From NCBI GenBank assembly GCA_033807695.1, contig CM066300.1, positions 2,232,001 to 2,296,000 on the forward strand: DNA of 64,000 bases, read 5' to 3'. Position numbers and translations under genes: made by a program. Source of the stretch: Daedaleopsis sinensis. Its lineage: Eukaryota > Basidiomycota > Agaricomycetes > Polyporales > Polyporaceae. The notes under the pieces are model-generated. The model saw nothing but the letters and a program-made list of their open reading frames with translations, had not been told where the DNA came from and did not search any database. Each line of letters opens with the position of its first letter. Positions within the stretch are counted from its first letter, which is position 1. Of the stretch, positions 1 to 12,145 are shown in pieces.

Positions 1-3000
1 AGTAGCAGAGACTGAGGAGCAAGGAGGGGTTTCGTTGAGTCAGGCATAGGCATGGCAGTGTGGGCTGCAGCCGCTGGAGGAGAAGAGCGGAACGGATGCG
101 TAGGGTCTACACATTGTAGGCGCAGATCCTTCAGTAGCGTGTACTCGGTATCCTCCTCGCGTCTGACCGGGAGGTCCGGAGGGAGCAGGCCGTCACGATA
201 CCACGCTTGCATGAGGGTCGCTTTCCAGGGACCTAGCATGAGCCCGATTAACATCAATATATTCCTGTCTCGAATGAGTCGTACGCACCGTGAATAACAC
301 CCTTGGGGTCGCGGTAAAACCACTTCGATGGAGGAGCAGGGGTAGGAACAGGCAAACCAGGAGGAGAGAACTGCACTTGCGACAAGTCCACGACCGCGTT
401 GCCTTCGCCATCTGGTTCATACTGACTCCTGTAGTCCAGGAAGGAACCATACGTCGGAGGAATGATGTACTCATCCGCGATCGTGGCAAGCGGGAAGTTC
501 GGAGCAAAGGACAACTGCTGGAACGTCGTGTATGGACTCATCTGAGCAGCCGCGAGCGTCACCAGCTCATCGGTCGAGTTCGTGATGGCGGCGCCGGTAT
601 CAATGGGCAGCTGGCTCGTAGACTCCGACGGCGGCGAAGCTAACCCGGAGGTCGCTACCGCCTGCGGGTCGTCCATGGCAGGTGGTGTAGCAGCGACGCC
701 GATAGTGACATTGACGGACACGTCCTCTTCGCCGTTCGCATGCCCGACGTCCGTGTCTGCATCGGGCGACTGTCCTGACAGCTCGCGAGCACGTCGACGA
801 GCCGCGCGGCGTTCCGCGCGTCCAATCCTCACTTCACGGACGCGGACGGTGGCGGGCTCCAATCCGAACACGTTCTGTGAGAAAACCAGGAACACCTCCA
901 CCAGGTCGTCGCCTTGCAGCTGCAGTTCCAGAGACCGTGGTGAGTCGGGCAGGATGAACGTGCGCGACAGGCCGAGAGCGGTGCGGTACGTTCCTGCGAA
1001 CAGCTCGACCTTCTCGCCATTGTCTCCGCAAAGAATCGCAAGGAAGCTGTGGACGCCGCACCTTAGAACCCTATTTAATGTGCGGCTGAGACGAATGGAA
1101 GCTCACCTCTTCTTTGCCGTTTCCACGGCCTTCACCGCTACTGCACCCTTAGTACCTGGAAGCTTCACATACTCGAGCTTGGGAGCAGGAGCATGAGGCG
1201 GTGGAGGTAAACTGGCGGATCGGTCGGCGCCCGGACCAACCAATCGAGGCACAGGTGGAGCGTCGTCAGAACGCCGGCCCAAAGCGCTATTGAGGAGACG
1301 CGGGAGGAAGCGAGAGTGGGACGACGCAGACGAAGGCTGTGGCACTGGTAGTGGAGGAACATCTACGGACGCCTGAGGGGTGGTTGCGGTGCTTGGGCCG
1401 GGAGATGTTGAAGGGCGCCGAGTGGTTCTTGCCGGTGTAGTGGTTCTTGCCGGTGTGACGGTTGCAGTTGACGGCGAAGATGTGATGCGGCTCGAGCTAG
1501 CACGAGTGAGGACGGTTGGCCGTCGCTCGCGCATTTCGGGTGCACGAGGTGGCTCAGCTATCCCAGCCTGTGAAAGTTCAGACAAAGACGGGATGGATGA
1601 CTGCGATTGACCAGATGGGTTGGAGAAGACGCCACCAAGTACAGACCACCGGCGCCGTCGTCTGTTCGACTGGTCGCCGGCACTTTGTCTGGTATAGGTC
1701 GAATGCGATTCCGACGTTCTAGGGCTACTGGGTGGCACGTCCCCTTCGGCTTGAGGCTGTGAGTGGATGAGGATAGGCTCTTGTTCCCGCCGGGTCCCTA
1801 CTGGAGGTATGTCGGGGAGACGACTCTCGAATAAGGCTTCAGCGAGAGTGATGCGCTCTCGAGTGGGAGTAGTGGGGGAAGAGGGAGCGGGCTCCGCATC
1901 CTCTTCCTCCTCACCGTCAGCATCGCCGTCGCCGTCCATTTCTGGAGAGAGGGCCCCATCTTCATCCCGGGGCGGAGCCCCCAACGTCAATGCCTGACGC
2001 AGTGTTAATAATGTCGGGGTCGGAGATGGTGGCGGAACAGGTACGATACTCGCTGTATTCGCCCTGGTCAAAGACAAATCCAGGTTGGCAGGCCTACTCC
2101 GCCGATTGGGGCGTGAACTGAGAGACGGTGTCGTCTGCGCCCGAGTGATGTCCAATCGATTGCTGGTGCCCGAAGACGACGCGGCGGCTGCAGCCACGGA
2201 CATTGCACTTGTTCGTTCATCCAACGCTTGACTACCACTCGGGGCAGTTATGACATTGATTGCCTCATCATCACTTGAAGCCCAATCGCCTTTGGCGTCA
2301 TCCTGGGGGCCGGACTCGCCATTGACGTTCATCATGGTATGCCGTCGCGACATTGTTCCAGCAAGCACTTCACTGACTGACGTCGCTCTCGAGCGCGTGC
2401 GTGCAGGAGGAGGGTTGAGAGGTTGCTCACGCTCTCGTGGCGGGGAACTCGAGTACGCAGGCGGAGGTCCTGTCGGCTCGGGTGGTGGCGTCGGGCGAGT
2501 TGACGGTGTCTTGACCTTAGGAGGACGAACAACCGGCGGACGAGGCTGTCCTGGAGGGATTATTGACACGGAGCTCCTGCGGAACGGTGTAGACTTCTTG
2601 TCATTCGCACTGTCGGGCACAATGTCTGACTGCTTCTCCGTAGACCCCCGCTTCTCCGGCTCGTATACCAGAGAGACGGCGGTAGCAGGCCGTTTCGTTT
2701 CTTCCCGACGTGCGCGTTCGCGTTCTCGACGAACCTCGACTTCGATGCGCCATTCAACCATTCGCCTGATCTCTTCAAGCGCATATACTCTGACTCCATC
2801 CCTGCGACCCGCGATTGCAACAAGGACACCGCGATGTTCCATCACCACCACGCTTTTGAACGCCGCTCTCCGTACCAGAGCGTATGGCTGCGGGGCGGGA
2901 GGGGATGTGAGGGGAAGGACGTCCAGACCTTGACTGTGACATAACAGCAAGTAGTGGGGTGCTAGAAATGCCCCGCTTGTTGGTGGATTGCTAAAGTGAG

Positions 3001-3756
3001 CCGGTGAAAGATGGGAGGTAAGAGGCAAGAGACTGAGACCAAGGTCATCTAATGATGGTGCTGGCAGTTGCGGTGGTGGGGTCGATGGACGAGGTGGAAC
3101 AGGAGAAGAAGCACGGGAAGACTGATTGAGAGACGTGTTGGATGGCGGGTTAGGCTCGGGGGCAGGGTTTGGTGGATGGTCTCGACGATGGATGAGATTC
3201 GAGATGAATCCCGAGAAACGATTGGATGCGCGATTCTGTTGAAGTCAATTACAAACACCGTGTGGAGCCCGAGGACGAGAGTACTCACGTCAAGCGTTGC
3301 ACGATGCCTCCGTCTCCGGTCTTGATTAAGGTGAGAAGTAGGAGCCAGACTGGTGTTTGTAGTAGCCGTCGCTGAAGACTGATGAGAATGTACGCTTCGA
3401 GGTGTCGCCGGGAGGGTGGGGCTAGTGGGCTCCGTGACCTGCACGACCGGCATGCTATGTACACTCGTGGCATCCACGTCGGATGCGCGTTCCTGTACAT
3501 TACTCGTGTCAAGATGAGTGGGTGATGGCGTATCGATGTCATGAGTGTGTGTTTTGTCCGTGGATATCTTCGGTCCGTGGACCGTCAACTCCTCAGGATT
3601 CTCCTCGACCTCTTCTATGGCATCTCGTTCATAGTCCGTCTCAATGGTGTCGTGGGCATCGCTCCATTGGTCTTCCAGATTTGGAGGAGGGGAGCTAGAC
3701 GAGGCAGGATTGAGCTCAAGAGTGTCAGTAGAGAGGCCGGCGGGGTACGAGGTCAT
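1..3756 (-). CDS. CNH-like + GYF domain protein (3' end off the window)
   Basis: Four exons can be read: 3756-3289, 3236-1107, 1046-289 and 232-1, the last running off the window, so the C-terminus is missing. Residues 1-225 are acidic and Ser/Pro-rich. Residues about 230-330 look like the first part of a citron-homology (CNH) propeller (LLLCHSQGLDVLPL, then a strand ending DGVRVYALEEI). About 530 residues of Ser/Pro/Thr-rich disordered sequence follow. The end of a CNH domain resumes at about 867 (ILCGDNGEKVELFAGTY). Residues about 1108-1170 form a GYF domain (WFYRDPKGVIHGPW ... WYRDGLLP), which binds proline-rich peptides. CNH domains usually bind small GTPases, so a scaffold role is inferred. 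I do not know a gene name. The start at 3756 is the first ATG of the open frame. Confidence 0.8.
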
Positions 3757-4418
3757 GATCCAAGGCGTCCAAGCCGGTGTTCAGCGGGACGAGAAGAGAG
3801 CCAAAAGGCAGAGAGCTAGGTCGAGTGACCGCCGGGAAGAGGCAGGCCTGAGTACTGAGTGCGCGTCCAGGTGAGGGGGGGAGGAAGGGGTATGGAAGAG
3901 AGAACAGCTCTCAAGGCCGTGACGGAGAGAGCGCTGCTCGCAAATCGTGCCGCCCTGGGCCGCCGAGGGTCTCACGCATCAAGCCACCCACAACACGGAG
4001 CTGTCATATTCATCTTCCAATCCATTCCCCTCCCTGACAACTCACTCAACACGATCGCGGTATCCATTTCAACATTTGTCCGTGCACGGACTCGCAGTTT
4101 GTATCCGATAGGCTCATGATCACGGCCGGTGAGACAACACGCTGATCCGTGCTTCTTCACCGTTTCATCCTCTGCAGCGCATCATGTGTATTATGTATGT
4201 ACCGCACACGTCGACCTCCGTCTTGTTGAAATTGTTCGTTACCTTGTGCTTGTGTTACACAAAGGCTGCGTTATATCACCTCAAATCGCTCACAGATCTT
4301 CTCAATGGCATGGCGTTCCGGCAGATTCATAGTATACGCCCGGAGATAGACCACGAGTGTCCGCATCGGAACGTTAACCTTCTCACCCATGGCCAATTGC
4401 AACAGCACCGAGCTCTCC
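3757..4418. other. Intergenic, no gene seen
   Basis: This is promoter sequence for the CNH-GYF gene on its right-hand side and the 3' flank of the cyclin gene. Open frames here are short, have poor codon use and no recognisable product. I see nothing else in it. Confidence 0.6.
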
Positions 4419-5651
4419 TCAGTCGTCGTCGTCGTCTTCGTCGTCGTCCAAGTCTTCCACCACCCTTCGGGCCAACTCGCTTCCAAAGGGGTCTCCATCT
4501 TCCATTGCGATTCGAGCGGCCTCCGCCTTGCGCTTCCTCTTGTCATCGGCCTTTCTGTCCTTCTCCTGCTGCTTCTTGTTGTATGCATTGCTCCCCACGA
4601 TCTTCTCCGGATTCTTGCACAGGCGCAACCTTCGGTCGACCTCCCGCACAGCTTCGACGTCCGGTGGAGAGCCGTCCCGGAGGATGATCGCCTTGATTGG
4701 TTCGAGTACGTCGAGCACCGGGGGGTGAGGTGGCGTCGGGAATTTAGCCCGCGCCCATGCAGAGGCCAGTGTGGGCGCCGCGATGGAAAGGCATGTGAGG
4801 GCAATCTGGGAAGGCGTGTAGATGAATTCAGCATCCGTGAGCCGGGCTGCTCGTACATAGCCCAGGGCGCCTTCGTAGGCGTTACTCAGTTCTTCAACCG
4901 AGACGTCCGGAAGTGTCTAGATGAATGGCGGGTAAGTCGCGGAGAATAGTGATATGCAGTCCTAGGGTGCGACAGCGACTTGCCTGCAGATCCAACCAAA
5001 TACCCCACAAGGCTCTATGTGAGTGCCACGCCGCGAAGTCGAAGCCGAGGCTCTGGGCGACTAAGAACTCTAGATCCAGGACGTCTGAGGGAACTGTCCG
5101 TGGTATATGTGACGCATAGGATTCAAGAGAGATAGGATGATTCGTAGTCTTGGTAGCCAGGAACAATGCTGTGAGCCTGTGTAACGAGTTGTTAACCCCT
5201 GGGCCTGAGGAGGCGAGATATCTGGGCTCACATGACGTTCTTTGGATGCCAATCCATGACAGTGTTCTTCAGATAGAATCTTTTGAGATATGTGACAGCA
5301 GTGGCTTCTACTTCCTCGGGAAAGCGGAAGTGGCCACATAGCTGAGATATCTTGCCGACATAGAGCTTGACGAGGATATGTTCCTCTTCTGCGGTGAGGA
5401 AGGACACGCTGGAAGACGACCCTGGCTAAAGCAAGAACAAATAAGCATAGCAAAAGCTGTAGCGAAAGAGAACTTGCAGAGTCGGCCTCGAACGCGTTTC
5501 GGATGGCAGAAACGGCGCCCTCGTTCATGGTGGACCGCATATGCGCAAGCTTTTCGGGTGAAAAGCGCCAGTGACGAAACTGAGTGCTTGCTTCATAGAT
5601 GGAGTGCTGGCTTAATGTCGACGTGGAGGCCACAGGCTCTTGGGCGGTCAT
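4419..5651 (-). CDS. CCL1: Cyclin H (TFIIH kinase cyclin, Ccl1/Mcs2 type)
   Basis: Predicted partner of CDK7/Kin28 in the TFIIH kinase module, which phosphorylates the RNA polymerase II tail. The N-terminus has the cyclin H signature (YEASTQFRHWRFSPEKL). The first cyclin fold is in exon 2 (FRFPEEVEATAVTYLKRFYL, ending at PKNVM). The second fold carries LTDAEFIYTPSQIALTCLSI, very like human cyclin H. A basic helix (KKQQEKDRKADDKRKRK) and an acidic tail of Asp/Glu at the stop complete it, as in the family. Two introns appear to use GC donors: 5426-5477 and 4917-4983. The second is needed to keep frame (LDLQ joined to TLPDVS). The start at 5651 puts the signature near residue 20, as usual. It is divergent from the secreted-protein gene, with 386 bp between the starts. 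Confidence 0.9.
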
Positions 5652-6037
5652 ATTCGCGGTGGTCGAGATTCAGAGGGACCAGATTCAGAAGGGACAGGAG
5701 CAGGAACAAGCGCGTATGCCTGATCGCCGATTCGGACAAAAGGATCGAGATTGGTTCCCCACAACGGGGACGGTCCGGGAGGCCCGGGCCTAGCGACGGA
5801 GAATCAGGCTCAGCGCAGTTGGGAGTGAGGCTCAGTTGCATTCCAGCTCCAGCCTGTGCGAGCCATCGCGCGGTGTCCAACCAGGACGAAGACTGTCCAT
5901 CACTGAGGACGTCGACGGGGCGCAACATATCACTGCAGCGGACGCGCTGCGCGCGACAGCCTCCCTGCCTCCCCGGCCAGTCCTCTCTTTCCTTCATTAC
6001 ACACCGCTGGAAGCCCGTCCTCCACCTATGTGAAGTG
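5652..6037. promoter_or_regulatory. Shared promoter between divergent genes
   Basis: 386 bp separate the start codons of the cyclin H gene (left, minus) and the secreted-protein gene (right, plus). Both promoters must lie here or in the 5' leaders. I could not define a TATA box or factor site with confidence. Confidence 0.4.
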
Positions 6038-7589
6038 ATGCTTATGGTGCTGGTCCACCCTCACGGTGCCCTTTCTTTGGGGCTTTCTAGTCTTTTCATC
6101 CAACTGCTCCCTCGGCTCTTGCTGTCCACTCTTTTATGTCTTCTCGCCGCAAATCTTCCTTCTGTTGCTGCTCAAAACTCAGACGACGCCCAACCTCCTT
6201 CTGGTCTCTCAGTTCTAGATGCGCCTGCGCGCAATTCGTACGTGCTCTAATATTTATTCCATCCCTACTGGACGCGCTCAATGGCTGCGTCGAATCTATC
6301 AGGGTTCTCAAGGCAGGAGAGGTCACGAGCGTTGCTATAGATGTACGTTCTCTGATTCTTCTATCCTTTCCTGACACCCATACTGCTGCGTTAGGTCAAC
6401 GCGGGAACTGACGGTAGAGGCTTTACCTACGACTCTCTCGAGGTCTACATCGTATCTTCCCAAACGAACGCGAATGTAACCGTCGCCGCTGGTCCGCAAC
6501 TCCTTGCGCAGGAGCCCGGCAGCACAGTCAAGCACATAGACTGGCTTGTCCCTACCTGCTTGATGTCGGGAGATTACAACGTAAGTCACTGTTCGACGCT
6601 CTATCAAACGTCATAAGGCCAACCGACTGCTACCAGTTAACCATGTATGAGGCATCCACCTTCAACGGGAGCGGATTCTTCGCAATCATGCCTATACCCG
6701 TCCGGGTCCAGAACGACCGCCCCATCAGCCCCTGCGCATCTGAAGAGGTGCATCCCCTCGAGGCCCAGCCACAACCAACTAGCCCTCCGCCCGTCGCACT
6801 TCTAACAGGCCAAACGAGTTTTGCCAACCCGTCTTCCCCTTCCATACCCTCTTCTACTTCGGAAGCTGGGACCGCCTCAGGGTCTGACCCTAGTGCCTCC
6901 GTCTCATCATCCGGGAGCAGCGCACCATCATCGGGAGCTGGTACGGGCATTCCTTTGCCTACGGATAGCTCCAATAGCACTCTCGATGCCTCCGCCACGC
7001 CTACGCCAGCCCCGAACAGTACGCTCACGACAGGGTCTCCACAAGAGACACAGGGTGGGGGCATCATCACGGTAACCGCAGGCGATGGTGATATCACAAT
7101 CCCTCTCTCCGACCTTCCAGGAACGATCGTCGTCGAACCCTCCGGGGGCGCGCCGCCCGACTCTAACACGACTACGACCGGGTCGTCCGGGTTCATCACG
7201 ATATTCAAGACGGTCACGCCCACCGCCACCGCGACGCTCACCGAAATCATATCACAGCCGGTCACTATCACCCTGGAGGAGACATTCGTGAGCACGGAGA
7301 CCGAGCCTGGATTGACGCGCGAGTTCACAGTAACGTACGGCTCACTCTTCGCTCTTGTGCCCATATCCCGTGATCGAGCTGATGGATATGGTCTTCCATC
7401 GTTGTTTCCCACAGGCAGACGTTGTTGTCCACGATTCAGCTTGTCGCGACGCAGGTATCCAGCCCTGAGCAGGCGGGTCTCCTCCCCGTCAACGCTGCAG
7501 TGCCCCGTGCTACTTTCATCATCTCCACGCTTTGGGCGCTGTCAGTGCCCGCTTTCATCTACCTTCTTCGACCACTTCTCGCGCTGTAG
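6038..7589 (+). CDS. Secreted Ser/Thr-rich cell-surface protein
   Basis: An unnamed protein type I associate with Agaricomycetes. It starts with a hydrophobic leader (about residues 10-45, ending PSVAAQ). After an intron from 6240 the core runs SVLKAGEVTSVAID, VNAGTDGRGFTYDSLEVYIV and CLMSGDYNLTMYEAS, then FFAIMPIPVRVQN, a segment I regard as typical of this family. A long Ser/Thr/Pro/Gly stretch follows, likely heavily O-glycosylated, with several N-x-S/T sites. After the last intron, from 7330, the protein ends TLLSTIQLVATQVSS ... and a hydrophobic tail (ATFIISTLWALSVPAFIYLL). This could be a membrane anchor or a GPI signal. The stop is at 7587-7589. A role in the cell wall is inferred from composition only. 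A second in-frame ATG at 6044 is equally possible. Confidence 0.7.
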
Positions 7590-7928
7590 GGATCTCGGAT
7601 GTTGTTTGCTGTCATTCTGTGAGGTATCAGACAGGAATGAAGACATCATGCTTCCTTGGGATATACCAACTTAACGTATTTCTATCTATTAGATCATTGG
7701 GCATATGCATATGTCCCTTGCATTGTAATCCAACCTGTGTATTTGGGTGTCCCCTCGTGTACCTGGACCTCAGTCGTCTGCTAACAAAGGCCGCAGCAGA
7801 GAGTATCAATATTGCGTGGACGGCCAATGGGTATCAGTACAAGTACAGGAAGAAGATATCAGATACATGACCTCAGAGCCGAAGATGCCGGGTGCAGTTG
7901 CAGACGCAATCGCAGTCACGACAGGATG
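7590..7928. other. Convergent 3' intergenic region
   Basis: 3' ends of the secreted-protein gene and the IES2 gene face each other here. No gene or repeat seen. Confidence 0.6.
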
Positions 7929-9346
7929 CTACGCGACCTGACTCTCCAACATTTTCAGATGGCCCATTCCACATGCGCCTTTTTGGAAGTCTCGAACGAG
8001 ACGATACTTCCGCAAAGCCGTACATCCCTGCACATCGCACGTAGGTGCGCTAGCAGGGGGTAATCGAGGTGCTGAGGGAACAACATCAACCTCCATGGAG
8101 TCCGCGCTGGCCGCATCCTTCCGCGGGAACACGCTGACAGGGACAGCAAAGGAGAGGGCCATGATGCGATCTGTGGCACCACCGCCCTCTGCGCCAGCTT
8201 TGGGTTGAGGGCGGCTGGTTGAGACCCATCGGTACATCGTGGGTGGAGGCGCGAACGCCTCGACCACTTCCTCCTCCTCACCTTCGCCTGGCGCGTTCTC
8301 TCCCGGGCCCGGTTTGTCCTCTGCTGTGGAGAGCGCGTTGCGCTTGCCTCGTGCACGCGACTGCTTCTTCAGCAGACGGTTGATTGTCTCTGCCTAGAGA
8401 TGCGGACAGAGCACACAAGATGAGCATGTACTGACCCAAAGTCACTCTACCGCTTACTTTCTCGTCCTCGAGCTTCTTCTCCGTCAAGTTCCGCCGCTTC
8501 CGCGCAGTCTCTTCCCGCTTCAGAGCTATCTCTATTTCCGTGAGCGGCTTCTTCTTGCGGGGATTGGGTGGCTCAGCTGAGAGGTTGTTAGAAAGCCCTC
8601 GAAAGGGGAGGCGGCGAGACGACAACGAACCCAAAGAGACGTGTGAGGAGTCCACCACATTGGCGAGGACAGCTTGTCTTGCTGTCAATGCACGACCACT
8701 TGCACCAGGTGTCGCTACGGAGGTAGAACGCGTGGAACCCTCATCATCCTCATCCTCATCTTCGTCTTCCGACTCAATGTCACTTCCTATCCGTAGATGA
8801 GAACATGATAGACATCATCATAAAGGACCATACCTCGCGGGGCAACTTGACGACGAGCACGGGGAGGAGTGTCATGGGCCTGGGGAAGCTTGAGTTTGAT
8901 CTTGAGTCTGGGCTGAGAGGGCCCTGCCACTGGAGGGGCAGGCGAGGAGAGGCCATCCACATCTGAGCCGTCCTGCAACAGCCATGTTCGTATTGTACGC
9001 GGGTAGATTGTATGGTGAACGCACGCACGTCAATCAGTTCATCCTCTATGTCCTCTTCCACCACGTCCTTGTCGTCCACAACGGCTTCGTCGTCATGCGT
9101 CCCGTCACCCACAACGTCGATGTCATCCCCGTCTGCTTCCTCATCCCCGTCTTCCCCCTCGCCATCTGCATCATCGTCAATGTCCATGTCGAGCTCGTCA
9201 TCTTCCGCCGGTTCGGACTGGGGCTCTAGCAGCCAGGGACGCGTAGCGTTGAGTGAATGAGACATAAGTGGAGATGACGCAGGCAACACACCGCTTGCCT
9301 CGTCCTCAGACTCGGGCTCTTGGTAAACTTTCCTCCTGGGTGGCAT
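7929..9346 (-). CDS. IES2: INO80 chromatin-remodelling complex subunit B (Ies2)
   Basis: The conserved Ies2/PAPA-1 block is clear: TARQAVLANVV, then PRKKKPLTEIEIALKREETA, RKRRNLTEKKLEDEK and, after an intron, INRLLKKQSRARGKR. It is preceded by long acidic tracts of Asp/Glu (exons 1 and 3), as in the family. The C-terminus carries a HIT-like zinc-finger remnant (CDVQGCTALRKYR, then ACGMGHLKML), in which some metal ligands differ from the usual pattern. The likely start is the ATG at 9346 (MPPRRKVYQEPES), not the in-frame ATG at 9373. Ies2 activates the INO80 ATPase in nucleosome sliding. The gene is divergent from the N-glycanase gene. Confidence 0.9.
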
Positions 9347-9696
9347 ATCAGCTTCAACAGTCAGCGAGAGCACTAGCGGTGGCTGAACGGAGCCACAAGC
9401 GCCGCGTCCTCCGCGATCATGTTCAAGCGCTCGCGCGTCGCTAGGATCGGGATCTGGGAAACCTCGCCAGCTTCGCCTTCACACGAACACGCGCACAGAA
9501 GGTCCTCGATCCGAAATCCCGGCCTCAGTGTCCCCGTCGCTGCACATGATGGCCTCGACACCGTGCGGGCCGTTATCAGAGAGCGAATATGTCGCGCCCT
9601 CACCATCACAAACAATCTGCGCGTAGCAACACAACGCTTGGCACGCTGTTCTCCTAGGACAGTTGAACTTCATCCTCGACCAGCATTCTCTCCTGC
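9347..9696. promoter_or_regulatory. Shared promoter, IES2 / N-glycanase A
   Basis: 350 bp lie between the divergent starts. Open frames crossing it are shadows. No clear core element was recognised. Confidence 0.4.
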
Positions 9697-12145
9697 ATGC
9701 GGCGCGCTATGTGGTATCACATCTTCTTGCTCAGCTACTTGGCAACGCTCCTACCTCTGTGCCGCACCCAGCCGCAACCGGAAGAGTTGGCGCCGTTGTA
9801 CAAGGCTCTCCTCGAAGGTCCTCCGATTGATAACGCTGCCACCCTCGAGCCTCGCGTGCCTCTGTCTACGAACGACAACACTGTCGCACCACTCGTCGAC
9901 TTGCAAGTCTACGCGCCGCCTGTGGTGCCGCGGCTGGGCTCCAAGTGCACGGTGGAGCTGCTGCGGCACGACTTTGGCGACGGTAGCTACAACAACCCTA
10001 CGGTGGTGCCGTACAGGCCACCTACGGGAAAGGCCTGTGGGACGCCTGGTGACTGGGGTGCAGTTACGCTTAACCTCACAGTCTATTCGTGAGCTGGTGT
10101 GCGTGCCCGCCGAGTGATCGAGCTGACCTTGCCGTGGATTTGCAGGAATGGCACCCAGTACGATCGCTTGAGTGTGAGTCTATTTCTAGTCTCATGCTAA
10201 TGTCAATTGCACTTCGCTAACCAGGTGTATATTTCAGTCTTTATATCTCTCCCATGTCGAGAGTGAGTGGTGTCGAACGGGCCGCTACTTCCAGATTTGT
10301 ACTGATGGTTTTGCAGTTTGGCGACATTCAAGCGCAGAGCCAACCAAGACTGGTACCATCTGGACGTGAGTTCTCATGTTCTGGTAGCTACTGGGTACCT
10401 GCTGACGCATCTGTCCTGTTAGCATGTATGTGTGCTCTTCAAGTTCCTCGCAATCGTCTTACTCACAGCGCTGCTCGACTAGTGTTAAAGATGTCACTCA
10501 TTACAGCGCTCTTTTTGCAAAATCGGGCGATCTCCTTATGGACTTCAGCAATATCATATCGGCAGATCTGTAAGTATTCTACAAATTCCTGTCGGAGAGA
10601 TAACGCTCACGCCTATTTATGCAGGGCTTTGGACGGTGTTTTCCATGGTATGTCGCAATCTGCGCTAGGCTCTCGCAGCCTATTCACTATCCATCATCGC
10701 CAGTGACGTTGACAGGAACATTCTACGCACCAACCGTCCTCTTCCCCAAACCAGCCACCTCCGACCTCATTTTGCCTATAAGCAACCTTTCACCCAACCA
10801 GTCCAATTTTTTCGCCATCGCTGACGACGCGGGCGGGACGGCTAGCGTTACCGTACCGCGCACTGCACAGCAAGCCTTCGTCGAGGTTTATGCGTCGGGA
10901 AACTCTGCAGAGGAATTTTGGTACCTCAACACACCTGATGCCTACCTACCCTACTTCCCAGCCTCGGCAGGTCTCGTCGGGAAGGGTCCCTTCCGCGAGA
11001 TTCAAGTGCTGGTGGATGGCAAGCTAGCCGGCGTAGTTTGGCCTCATGCGGTTATATACACCGGCGGAATCACTCCCACGAACTGGCGGCCGTTGACTGC
11101 CTTTGGAACCTACGATCAGCCCACGTACTTCGTGGACGTCACCCCCTTCCTCCCTCTACTCGCCGATGGCTCCGCACACGACATCACGTTGCGGGTACGC
11201 GGCCAGGGTTCGAGTCCGACCATCAACTCGAACTGGTTTGTCTCCGGCTCGCTCCACATATGGCTAGGCAAGAGCGAGGTCTCTGGCGAGATCACAAAGT
11301 ATCAAGCAGACGCAGAGCCGACTGCACGCACATCGGGACAAGTCTCGGCGGACAACACGACCGTCCGGACCTCGGTGGCTGCCAACCGCTCGATCACGGT
11401 CGAGTCGGTCCTGCATGGCGACAATGGGAAGAAAGTCGTTCGCTTCGAACAGCGGCTTGGCTACGTCAACGAGCAGAAGTATGTCGACGACGGCTGGGTG
11501 CAGGTGAGCCGTCTGACGACCACTCGTCCCCGTTTCCACGCCGCTGAGTTCGAACGCTCGGCGCGCGTGCGACGTGCCCGGCTGGCAGTGGGGGCTGCAA
11601 CTCACTGAGGGAACGACCAAGTCTACGCACGGCGGCAGCGTCGTCCTGAGGGACGCCTTTTCCTACCCGCTGTCGGTGTTCTCTAACTACACCCTCTACG
11701 AGGAACAGTTTGGTATGCCCGCCTGCCGCGCCTCTCATCCCCTGCTAATTACCCACACACGCGTGCCTACCTAGGTGGCTACGGCTCCGCGATCAACCAG
11801 ACCTACAAACGCGTGCTTCAGTCCCCCGTTTTCGCCCACGGGGGCACCCGGAGCACCGTCTCTCAGCAGCGTGCCCAGGGCACGGTCGGGATGGACGACT
11901 GGCCCGGGCTGCGGCACGCTGTCAACGGCACGGGCGCGACCGAGCAGCAGTTCGCCTTCACGACATCGACTGGGGAGACTTACTTCAGGGACATCGCCGC
12001 GAAGAACGACGCCTGGGTCCGGGACTCCGTATGGGGCACGTTGCGCGACGCGGAGCCCCCGGTGCCGAAGGAGCAGATCGTGCCTGGTGGTGGTCCGGGA
12101 TTCCGCAGGGCGGTCGGCACCGGCCTTGGGAGGCGTGCGTTGTAG
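9697..12145 (+). CDS. Peptide-N4-(N-acetyl-beta-glucosaminyl)asparagine amidase A
   Basis: A secreted PNGase A-type enzyme that removes N-glycans from glycopeptides. It has a signal peptide (residues 1-25, MWYHIFLLSYLATLLPLC). The conserved start is FGDGSYNNP, GKACGTPGDWGAVTLNLTVYSNGTQYDRL. The middle is LYLSHVEIWRHSSAEPTKTG and KDVTHYSALFAKSGDLLMDF. The long C-terminal half includes GSLHIWLG and WQWGLQLTEGTTKSTHGGSV. The first half is cut into tiny exons: 10146-10173, 10238-10262, 10317-10365, a 3-nt exon 10423-10425, 10483-10569 and 10625-10647. Introns there are 54-64 bp. Many N-x-T/S sites fit a secreted protein. The stop is at 12143-12145. Confidence 0.9.

Noticed and set aside
1425..1460. 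18-bp duplication in the CNH-GYF gene as a candidate mobile footprint
   Set aside because: It encodes a TPARTT repeat in low-complexity sequence, which is simple slippage.
5378..6037. Upstream extension of the secreted-protein frame to 5378
   Set aside because: It overlaps the cyclin H first exon and has no coding character. The signal peptide begins properly at 6038.
6630..7412. 260-residue minus-strand open frame
   Set aside because: Antisense of the Ser/Thr-rich stretch of the secreted protein. Valine/Gly-rich shadow without any recognisable domain.
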